From Actinomycetes bacterium (GTDB lineage Bacteria; Actinomycetota; Actinomycetes; Actinomycetales; Dermabacteraceae), in assembly GCA_023389045.1 (NCBI GenBank), contig JAEWEZ010000049.1, positions 1 to 10,639 on the forward strand: a stretch of DNA of 10,639 nt, written 5' to 3'. A program made the translations under genes and the position numbers. Under the pieces are notes generated by a model, which worked only from the letters and a program-made list of their open reading frames with translations, searched no databases and was not told the origin of the DNA. Positions within the stretch are counted from its first letter, which is position 1, and every line of letters begins with the position of its first letter. Below are positions 1-5,178 of the stretch, in pieces.

Positions 1-1
1 G

Positions 2-1129
2 GATCAGACCCTCCTTGTGCTCGCGATCATTTCCGCGGTCCTCGCTCTCGTCTCTCTCGTCATGCTGGTGTTCGTGCTGCGGCTCGGCGCCCAGCAAAAA
101 GCCGAGATGGAGGCTCTGCGTCAAGCCGCGGAAAGCTCCGGCACGGCCACGTCGGTGCCGCCGGAGGATCCCGAGCGCGATAACCGCACCGGGGTCACCA
201 AGGTGGGTGTGGTTCTGAATCCGACAAAGTTCGACGATGCCGATGCCTTCCGCTCCTCCGTCTCCACCGTGATCGCCACCGCCGCCGGCTGCGGCCTGGA
301 GTTCTACGAGACCACCGAGGACGATCCCGGGCGAGGCCAGGCTGAGCAGGCCTTGGAAGATGGCTGCGATCTGGTGATCGCGGCCGGTGGTGACGGCACC
401 GTGCGCATGGTCGCCTCGGCCATGGCCGGCACCGGTGTGCGGATGGGTATCGTCCCGGCCGGCACCGGCAACCTGCTGGCCCGCAACCTGGAAATCCCCC
501 TGAACCGCCCCGAATCCGCCATCCTCGCCGCCCTCACGGGCCGCGATAAGCAGGTGGATGTGGGCTGGCTGCGCTACGGGATGAGCGAGCAGCAGGCGCG
601 GATCGCTCCGAAGCATGTCTTCCTGGTGATGGCCGGGTACGGGGCCGATGCCGAAATGATCGGGTACACCGATCCGCAGATGAAGAAGACGATCGGCTGG
701 TTCGCCTACGTGTTCGGTGGCCTTCGCGCCCTGTTCGGGCGCACCCAGGATGTGTTCGTCTCCCTGCCCGATGGCTCCACGCACCATCTCAAAGCCCGCA
801 CCGTGCTCCTCGGCAATGTGGGCAAGCTGCCCGGCGGGATCGTGCTCATGCCCGATGCCACGATCGACAACGGTCTGCTCGAAGTTCTCGTCGCGGGCTG
901 GCGTGGCCCGGCCGGTTTCGGCCAGGTCGTCACCCAGCTGGTGAATCCGCGCCTGAAGGCCGGGGTGAAGGTCTCCACGCTGGAGCGCTACCTGACCACT
1001 TCGGTGCGGGTGGCCACGCATTCCCCGCAGCCGGTGCAGCTTGATGGCGACACCGACGAGGAAGCAACGCACATGATCGCCACGGTTGATGCCGGGGCGC
1101 TGCTGCTGCGCGTGCCGAGCGGAAACTGA
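2..1129 (+). CDS. Diacylglycerol kinase-family lipid kinase with N-terminal membrane anchor (5' end cut)
   Basis: This looks like a DAGK/sphingosine-kinase-fold lipid kinase, which uses ATP to phosphorylate diacylglycerol or a related lipid at the inner face of the membrane. Seen: VVLNPTKFDD near the start of the catalytic domain, the nucleotide-binding AAGGDGTVRMVASAM motif, PAGTGNLLARNL, and a C-terminal VQLDGDTDEE segment that matches the family's conserved substrate/phosphate region. A hydrophobic stretch (LLVLAIISAVLALVSLVMLV) opens the protein, followed by a charged helix and a linker; family members are usually soluble and about 300 residues, so the anchor makes this one longer (about 375). 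The reading frame stays open to base 2 (codons D-Q-T-L-L), and base 1 is G, so an ATG or GTG beginning just outside the window is the likely start. The internal GTG at 17 would cut into the anchor. The gene ends 10 bp from the convergent pheA stop. The exact lipid substrate cannot be read from the sequence. Confidence 0.88.
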   Translation, partial: DQTLLVLAIISAVLALVSLVMLVFVLRLGAQQKAEMEALRQAAESSGTATSVPPEDPERDNRTGVTKVGVVLNPTKFDDADAFRSSVSTVIATAAGCGLEFYETTEDDPGRGQAEQALEDGCDLVIAAGGDGTVRMVASAMAGTGVRMGIVPAGTGNLLARNLEIPLNRPESAILAALTGRDKQVDVGWLRYGMSEQQARIAPKHVFLVMAGYGADAEMIGYTDPQMKKTIGWFAYVFGGLRALFGRTQDVFVSLPDGSTHHLKARTVLLGNVGKLPGGIVLMPDATIDNGLLEVLVAGWRGPAGFGQVVTQLVNPRLKAGVKVSTLERYLTTSVRVATHSPQPVQLDGDTDEEATHMIATVDAGALLLRVPSGN

Positions 1130-1139
1130 GCGAGTGGCC

Positions 1140-2150
1140 TCAGCGGGGCCCGATCATGTCGCGCAGTTGCTGCACCCAGGCATTAGCTGCGTCGTAAGAA
1201 GCGTCGTCACAACCGCTGCGCGCCCCCGCAGTGGCGCCCGCAGCGCCCCCAGCGGCTGAACCAGCATCCACACCGGCACCCGCACCAGCCCCGTCGAACC
1301 GCGGGTAGGACCCCAAGAAGTGCACCTGCGGGCACACCCGGTGCAGCGCGGCGAGCGCGGCAGCCACCCGTCGGTCCTCCAGGTGCCCCTCGACATCAAT
1401 GGAGAAGGAATAGCGCCCGAGGGTGTCCCCGGTGGGGCGTGACTCGATCCGCGACAGATTCACCCCGTTGGTATTGAACAGTTCGAGTGCCTCTAGCAGC
1501 GCACCGGCGCGGTCATGCGCCAGCTTCACCACGAGCGTCGTGCGATCTGCCCCGGTGCGGGCAGGGATGCGACCCTCCCTCGCCACCAGCACGAAACGGG
1601 TCTGCGCACCGGAGGTGTCCTCGATGCCCTCGGCGAGCACCGCAAGCCCGTAGTGCTCGGCGGCGAGCGGCGCGCAGATCGCGGCGCGGCCCAGCGCATC
1701 GTCGGGAGCGCAGGAGGCCAGGTCACGCGCTGCCGCCGCAGTGGAGGAGGCGGCATCCACACGGGCGTCGGGAACGGTGGCGCGTATCCAGCCCTGCACC
1801 TGCGCCTGCGCATGCGGATGCGAGGCGACCGCCTGCACCTGCTCCAGGGCCATCGGCTCCCGGGCCGCGAGCACGAAGGTGATCGGAACGACCTGTTCGG
1901 CGATGATCGTGATCGCGTCGGTGGCGGCGAGCACGTCGAGCGTGCCGGACACACCACCCTCCACGCTGTTTTCGATCGGTGCCATGAGCGCGTCGATCTG
2001 CCCGGCAAGGAGCGCGCCGGTGGCTTCCGCGACCGAACCGAAAGGAACCAGCTCACTCTCGGCGGCACTGAGCCCGCGCGCGGCGAGGGCCTGCAGCAGG
2101 GCCTGGTGGGTGAAGGTGGTCTCGGGGCCGAGGAATCCGTACCGGGTCAT
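1140..2150 (-). CDS. pheA: Prephenate dehydratase (PheA)
   Basis: Monofunctional cytosolic prephenate dehydratase, which converts prephenate to phenylpyruvate in phenylalanine synthesis. Seen in the 336-residue product: N-terminal YGFLGPETTFTHQALL (4-19), API-ENSVEGGVSGT (57-70), SHPHAQAQVQGW (110-121), and the catalytic TRF triplet (184-186). An ACT regulatory domain follows (about 204-280) with the ESRP motif (236-239), which in the family binds phenylalanine for feedback inhibition. After FLGSYPR the protein has a Gly/Ala-rich linker (about 286-312) and then a short helix with AWVQQLR. An upstream in-frame start would add 32 Arg-rich residues unlike the family, so I chose the ATG at 2150, which puts the conserved YGFLG three residues from the N-terminus. 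There is no Shine-Dalgarno; a TACCCT box ends 7 nt before the ATG, suggesting a leaderless transcript. Divergent from the membrane protein gene at 2320. Confidence 0.95.
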   Translation of the reverse strand: MTRYGFLGPETTFTHQALLQALAARGLSAAESELVPFGSVAEATGALLAGQIDALMAPIENSVEGGVSGTLDVLAATDAITIIAEQVVPITFVLAAREPMALEQVQAVASHPHAQAQVQGWIRATVPDARVDAASSTAAAARDLASCAPDDALGRAAICAPLAAEHYGLAVLAEGIEDTSGAQTRFVLVAREGRIPARTGADRTTLVVKLAHDRAGALLEALELFNTNGVNLSRIESRPTGDTLGRYSFSIDVEGHLEDRRVAAALAALHRVCPQVHFLGSYPRFDGAGAGAGVDAGSAAGGAAGATAGARSGCDDASYDAANAWVQQLRDMIGPR

Positions 2151-2157
2151 GTCTGGC

Positions 2158-2163
2158 AGGGTA
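2158..2163 (-). promoter_or_regulatory. Candidate -10 box of a leaderless pheA promoter
   Basis: Read on the minus strand, TACCCT lies 7 nt before the pheA ATG, with no purine-rich ribosome site between. A TANNNT box at this distance would place transcription start at or next to the A of the start codon. No convincing -35 box is visible, which is common in high-GC actinobacteria. Confidence 0.5.
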
Positions 2164-2187
2164 GCGGTCCGACGGTGCCGCGCGCGG

Positions 2188-2278
2188 GCCTGCCCACCGC
2201 GTGCGGGCCGTCGGCCGTAAGCGGACTCGCGGGACCTCTCCCGCACGCCTGCCCGCCCCGCCCGCGTGCCTGCCCACC
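2188..2278. repeat. Three copies of an 11-bp C-rich repeat in the divergent promoter region
   Basis: GCCTGCCCACC occurs at 2188-2198 and again exactly at 2268-2278; GCCTGCCCGCC (one mismatch) lies at 2247-2257. The last two are 21 bp apart, about two helical turns. A 10-bp direct repeat TGCGGGCCGT is also present at 2202-2211 and 2299-2308, the second copy touching the -10 box of the gene at 2320. They sit in the 169-bp gap between pheA and the membrane protein gene. They may be regulator sites or simply low-complexity C-rich DNA. Confidence 0.35.
2229..2244. repeat. Short inverted repeat in the pheA / membrane-protein divergent region
   Basis: GCGGGA-CCTC-TCCCGC forms a perfect 6-bp stem with a 4-nt loop, near the midpoint between the two divergent starts. 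With the promoters of both genes apparently lying next to their start codons, this is upstream of both transcripts, so it would act as DNA (an operator) rather than as an RNA hairpin. No regulator is implied by the sequence. Confidence 0.35.
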
Positions 2279-2307
2279 CCTTGCATCTACCCGCCCCCTG
2301 CGGGCCG

Positions 2308-2313
2308 TAGCAT
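2308..2313 (+). promoter_or_regulatory. Candidate -10 box of a leaderless promoter for the gene at 2320
   Basis: TAGCAT is followed by 6 nt (CAAGGG) and then ATG. Its first three bases are also an in-frame TAG stop, so the protein cannot begin farther upstream. The AAGGG directly touching the ATG is too close to work as a Shine-Dalgarno, which favours a leaderless mRNA starting at the A of the ATG. Confidence 0.55.
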
Positions 2314-2319
2314 CAAGGG

Positions 2320-4404
2320 ATGCACCGTCTGCTCCCCCGCCCCGCCGTTCTACTCGGCGTGCTTCTCGCCCTCGCGCTCCTCATCCCGGGGCTCTGGGCG
2401 GGAATGGGCGCAGGACACAGTGCCCCACCCGCTCACCCGGCCCCACCCGCTCACCCGGCCCCGCGCGCGAACCCGGGCCCGTCGGATGCCCCGTCGAACC
2501 CACCGGTGCGCCTGCTGGTCACGACCGCCGGACTGACCCCCGAAGACCTCGACCCGCACCTCGCCCCAACCCTCACCTGCCTGGCCGAACGCTCCGGCCT
2601 CGCCGCCATGAACACCACCTCGACCACGGTGGTCTCCACGAAACGGCAGGGGCTCGAGACCATCCGCAGCGGGTATCGCGGGCTTGCCGCGCAGGCGCCC
2701 GCCTTGACTGGGATCCCCACCCCCGCCACCGATCAGTGGCAGAACCTGCCGGAGCCCGTGCGCACCGCTCCCCCGGCTCAGGCTGCGGCGGCTCTCGCCG
2801 AGCCCGGCATGGTCCTCGTGGATATCGGTTCTGTTCCCGGGCACGATGATCCCTCCCGTGCCCAGGCCATAAGCGCCCTCGATGCGCAGCTCGAGCAGCT
2901 TCTGGACCCCTTTGGCGGCTGTTCTGCCGAGGATCTTCCGCGGCTGCTGCTCGTCTCGGTGGCGGCCACCGATCCTGCTGATCCGGCTGCCGTGGAACGC
3001 GCCGGGGCGGTCGCCTCCCGCAGTGTGGGCCTGCAACTCGCCCTGGATACGGCCCATCCGGGGCAGGCTCTGACCAGCGGCGCAACCAAGCAGGACGGGA
3101 TCATCGCCCTCACCGATGTGCTTCCCACCGTGCTTGGGAGCTATGGAGCGGAGCCGACGGGCCGCGTGCAGGGCCAGCAGATCGTGGGGGTCACGCATAG
3201 CGATCCGATGCAACTGGGGCGCGACCGTGCCATGGCTGCGCGCATGGTCGATGCGGCAACGGTTCCTGCCCTGCTCAGCTGGATGATGCTCGGCGTCGCA
3301 GGCGCCGTACTGTGCCTGGTGCGGCCGCTTGCGCGGCGGTCAAGACTGCTCGCCGTGGGGCGCGCGCTCGCGGCCATCGGGCCGCTCTGTCTTCCGGTTG
3401 GGCTTCTCGCCCAGGTGGTGCCGTGGTGGCGCACCGGTATGCCAGCACTCGCGCTGACTGCCACGGTGTGGGTGGGCAGCGCTGTGCTCGCCGCAGTGGT
3501 TCTCGCGGGCCCGTGGCGACGTCTCCCGCTGGGCCCGGCCGGGGTCTCCGCGGCGCTCGTCGCGGGGATCATCCTGGCGGAGTCGGCGGCGGGTTCGCAT
3601 CTGCAGGTCGGCTCCCCGCTCGGGGCGCAGCCGATTTCCGGGGGCCGCTACTACGGGCTCTCGAATCATCTCTTCGGGCTGGTTCTCGCCGGCACCCTGA
3701 TGGCGCTCCTCGCACTGTTCACCGTGGTGCGCGGAGCACGGGCGCGTGCGCTCTGGACGCTTGGCGTCGGGGCTGTTGTCGCCGGGATCTGTGTGGCCCC
3801 GTCCATGGGCGCCGACTTCGGGTCCATGCTCGTCACGGTGCCGGTTTTCGGGCTCCTCGCGCTCATGGTGTCGGGCATCCGCCTTCGCCTGTGGCATCTC
3901 CTCGCCCTCGGGGTGGGCGGTGCCGCCGCCGTTCTCGCCGTCTCTTTTGCGGACTGGCTGCGCCCTCCCGCGTCTCGCACGCATCTGGGGCGTTTCGTGG
4001 ACGACCTGCTCAGTGGCGAACTCCTCGCGGTCATCATCCGCAAACTCGCACAGAACGTAGCCATGACCACCGGCTATCCGGGCCTTGCGGTGCTGCTCGT
4101 GGTCGCAGTGATGTTGTCGGTGGCGCTGCTGTGGCCGACGCGGTTGCGCTGCGCGCGGCTCGCGGCGCTCGATGCGCAGTTCCCGGTGGCTCTGCGGGTG
4201 CGAATCGCGCTGGTTGTGGGCACCTGGGCGGGCTATGCCGTCAATGACACCGGGCCGGTGCTGGTCGCGGGGGTAGTTGCGGTGTGGATGTTTCTGCTGC
4301 CGGCGGCGCTTCCCGCACCCGAGGGGGCCGACGGGTCTGTGGGGGCCGACGGGGGTGTGGGGCCTGACGGACCCGCCCGGGCTCATCCCGCCGCCACTTC
4401 CTGA
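2320..4404 (+). CDS. Alkaline-phosphatase-like domain fused to a polytopic membrane domain, function unknown
   Basis: I do not recognise a named gene. Seen in 694 residues: an N-terminal signal-anchor helix (8-28); a Pro/Ala/His linker with tandem APPAHP hexamers (35-46); an extracytoplasmic domain (about 62-300) resembling the alkaline phosphatase/sulfatase superfamily, with LLVTTAGLTPEDL, PTLTCLAERSG, and the typical late signature TDVLPTVLGSYG...GRVQGQQI (265-288); then about ten hydrophobic helices from 315 to 660. Polar motifs in the membrane half are GGRYYGLSN (441-449), PSMGADFG (494-501), SRTHLGRF (552-559) and NDTGPV (642-647). From memory, similar spaced motifs recur in uncharacterised Gram-positive membrane proteins. 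I see no clear catalytic Ser/Thr or full set of metal ligands in the phosphatase-like part, so it may bind rather than hydrolyse. The tail carries GADGSV-GADGGV-GPDGPA repeats. The ATG at 2320 is fixed by the in-frame stop at 2308. An envelope role is likely; substrate unknown. Confidence 0.82.
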   Translation: MHRLLPRPAVLLGVLLALALLIPGLWAGMGAGHSAPPAHPAPPAHPAPRANPGPSDAPSNPPVRLLVTTAGLTPEDLDPHLAPTLTCLAERSGLAAMNTTSTTVVSTKRQGLETIRSGYRGLAAQAPALTGIPTPATDQWQNLPEPVRTAPPAQAAAALAEPGMVLVDIGSVPGHDDPSRAQAISALDAQLEQLLDPFGGCSAEDLPRLLLVSVAATDPADPAAVERAGAVASRSVGLQLALDTAHPGQALTSGATKQDGIIALTDVLPTVLGSYGAEPTGRVQGQQIVGVTHSDPMQLGRDRAMAARMVDAATVPALLSWMMLGVAGAVLCLVRPLARRSRLLAVGRALAAIGPLCLPVGLLAQVVPWWRTGMPALALTATVWVGSAVLAAVVLAGPWRRLPLGPAGVSAALVAGIILAESAAGSHLQVGSPLGAQPISGGRYYGLSNHLFGLVLAGTLMALLALFTVVRGARARALWTLGVGAVVAGICVAPSMGADFGSMLVTVPVFGLLALMVSGIRLRLWHLLALGVGGAAAVLAVSFADWLRPPASRTHLGRFVDDLLSGELLAVIIRKLAQNVAMTTGYPGLAVLLVVAVMLSVALLWPTRLRCARLAALDAQFPVALRVRIALVVGTWAGYAVNDTGPVLVAGVVAVWMFLLPAALPAPEGADGSVGADGGVGPDGPARAHPAATS
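2423..2463 (+). repeat. 18-bp in-frame tandem duplication (APPAHP)
   Basis: The unit GCCCCACCCGCTCACCCG appears twice head to tail, then a partial third GCCCC. It codes for two identical APPAHP hexamers in the linker after the signal anchor. The near-perfect DNA identity suggests a recent slippage event, so the copy number may vary between strains. Confidence 0.7.
4321..4374 (+). repeat. 18-bp in-frame degenerate tandem repeat (GxDGxx)
   Basis: Three successive 18-base units code for GADGSV, GADGGV and GPDGPA at the C-terminus of the membrane protein. The first two share GGGGGCCGACGGG and differ only at a few bases; the third is more diverged. This is a flexible, probably unstructured tail after the last transmembrane helix. 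Confidence 0.6.
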
Positions 4405-4440
4405 ACTGCCGCACGCCGCTCCCCTCGCCCCCTATAGATA

Positions 4441-4481
4441 TGCCGCAGCCCCGGCATCGCGTGGATACCGGGGCTGCGGCA
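4441..4481. terminator. Strong hairpin between convergent genes, probable bidirectional terminator
   Basis: The arms TGCCGCAGCCCCGG (4441-4454) and CCGGGGCTGCGGCA (4468-4481) are a perfect 14-bp inverted repeat. Inside the 13-nt loop, ATC and GAT can add three more pairs after one mismatch. It lies 37 bp after the stop of the membrane protein gene and 77 bp after the stop of the minus-strand His-rich gene, so it can serve both. On the minus strand it is followed by TATCTATA, a weak U-rich tract; on the plus strand no U-tract is present. The rest of the 153-bp gap (4405-4557) holds nothing else I can name. Confidence 0.8.
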
Positions 4482-4557
4482 CTGTGGGGGCCGGGGCCGT
4501 CTCGCGGCGGGGGCGTGGGAGGCGACCCCGTGGCCGTCCCGTCAGGGAACGGTCGAC

Positions 4558-4716
4558 TCAGTGCTCGTCGTAGTGGTCACCGTGCTCAGCGTGCTTGTGG
4601 CCATCGTGGATGTAATCCACGTGGTCACCGTGCTGAACAGCCTCGTGGCCGCAGTTCTCGCCGTGGGTGTGCTCGGCCTTGGTGTGCTCGGCGGTGCCGT
4701 GGGTCGGCTCAGTCAT
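4558..4716 (-). CDS. 52-residue His-rich metal-binding peptide
   Basis: A small gene with 13 histidines, 12 acidic residues and one Cys (C22) in 52 codons. Typical stretches are ENCGHEAVQHGDHVDYIHDG (20-39) followed by HKHAEHGDHYDEH to the end. The HGDHVDY-HDGH pattern matches a family of tiny actinobacterial proteins that, from memory, are often labelled as zinc transporter-related although they have no membrane segment; this one is fully hydrophilic. Soluble zinc or nickel binding is a reasonable inference; transport is not. Its ATG overlaps the TGA of the upstream arsR as ATGA, and AGGAGG lies 4 nt before the ATG, so it is translated with, and probably coupled to, the repressor. The gene is real rather than a shadow: a perfect ribosome site, an operon overlap and a conserved-looking sequence agree. 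A role in buffering or delivering metal under control of the neighbouring sensor is inferred. Confidence 0.88.
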   Translation of the reverse strand: MTEPTHGTAEHTKAEHTHGENCGHEAVQHGDHVDYIHDGHKHAEHGDHYDEH

Positions 4717-5054
4717 GATTCCTCCTGGTGCTGATGCTGCCCCTGAGCCGGGGCAGGCTCGCGAACATGCTCGAGCGCGTCACGAACCACGTGGGTCACG
4801 TGGTGGTCGACGACCTCATAGATCCTCTCCCGCCCTGCTTTCGTCACGGTCACGAGACCGGTCTGCCGCAGGGTGCGCAGATGTTGGGAGACGAGTGGCT
4901 GCGGGATCCCGGCCCTGTCGGCCAGTGCCCCGACGGTGGTCGGTTCACTGTCCACGAGGACCAGTAACTGCAGTCGCGTCGCACTACCCAGCACCTTGAA
5001 CAGACGGGCTGCCTCTTCGAGGTCCCGTTCGTTCGCCTCGGCGCTCATACCCAT
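4713..5054 (-). CDS. ArsR/SmtB-family zinc-responsive transcriptional repressor
   Basis: A 113-residue winged-helix repressor. Seen: LFKVLGSATRLQLLVLV (18-34), the recognition helix region IPQPLVSQHLRTLRQTGLV (50-68), the wing TKAGRERIYEV (71-81), and a dimer-interface helix DHHVTHVVRDALEHVRE (83-99). This helix lines up with the alpha-5 helix of cyanobacterial SmtB (known Zn ligands D104, H106, H117, E120) as D83, H85, H96 and E99, so all four alpha-5 ligands are present. There is no N-terminal alpha-3 Cys box. Family knowledge says zinc binding releases DNA. A His/Gln tail (GQHQHQEES) follows. The start is ATG at 5054 or ATG at 5048; a GGTGA lies 9 nt before the second, so the first two residues are uncertain. 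It heads the operon with the His-rich peptide and likely autoregulates through the AT-rich palindrome at 5069-5092. No efflux pump adjoins it. Confidence 0.93.
   Translation of the reverse strand: MGMSAEANERDLEEAARLFKVLGSATRLQLLVLVDSEPTTVGALADRAGIPQPLVSQHLRTLRQTGLVTVTKAGRERIYEVVDHHVTHVVRDALEHVREPAPAQGQHQHQEES
4721..4726 (-). promoter_or_regulatory. Ribosome binding site of the His-rich peptide gene
   Basis: AGGAGG on the minus strand, 4 nt before the ATG at 4716, inside the last codons of the arsR gene. It is the only full-consensus Shine-Dalgarno in front of a gene in this window, and it supports the reality of the very small downstream gene. Confidence 0.8.
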
Positions 5055-5068
5055 ACTTCACCACATCC

Positions 5069-5092
5069 ATGCACATATTGCAATACGTTGAT
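5069..5092. promoter_or_regulatory. Candidate ArsR/SmtB operator (imperfect palindrome) and promoter region
   Basis: An inverted repeat is centred between 5080 and 5081: the core TATTGCAATA is a perfect 10-bp palindrome, and 9 of 12 half-site positions pair over 24 bp. It sits 15-38 bp before the arsR start in an AT-rich pocket (about 5045-5100) that stands out from the surrounding GC-rich DNA. ArsR-family repressors bind such palindromes overlapping their own promoters. A specific -10/-35 pair could not be assigned with confidence. The remainder of the 124-bp gap up to 5178 shows no gene. Confidence 0.6.
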
Positions 5093-5178
5093 ATAACTTC
5101 CGCTGCCAGCTCCACAGGGTCACGTCCGGCACCCCGGAATGCGCAGGTCACAGGGGAATCCGATCCGCTCCCGCAGGA

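Noticed and set aside
2150..2246. A longer PheA starting at 2246
   Set aside because: It would add 32 Arg-rich residues unlike the family and read through the divergent promoter; the 2150 ATG places the conserved YGFLG correctly.
1515..2849. A 444-codon plus-strand frame across pheA and into the membrane protein gene
   Set aside because: Arg/Pro-rich nonsense translation that spans two real genes and their promoter region; no domain pattern.
3340..4386. A 348-codon minus-strand frame under the membrane protein gene
   Set aside because: Arg/Glu/His-rich antisense shadow; the plus-strand frame has clear transmembrane helices and conserved motifs.
5125..5138. TCCGG-CACC-CCGGA hairpin after the glycosyltransferase gene as a terminator
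   Set aside because: Only a 5-bp stem, with no U-tract on the minus strand; too weak to call in GC-rich DNA.
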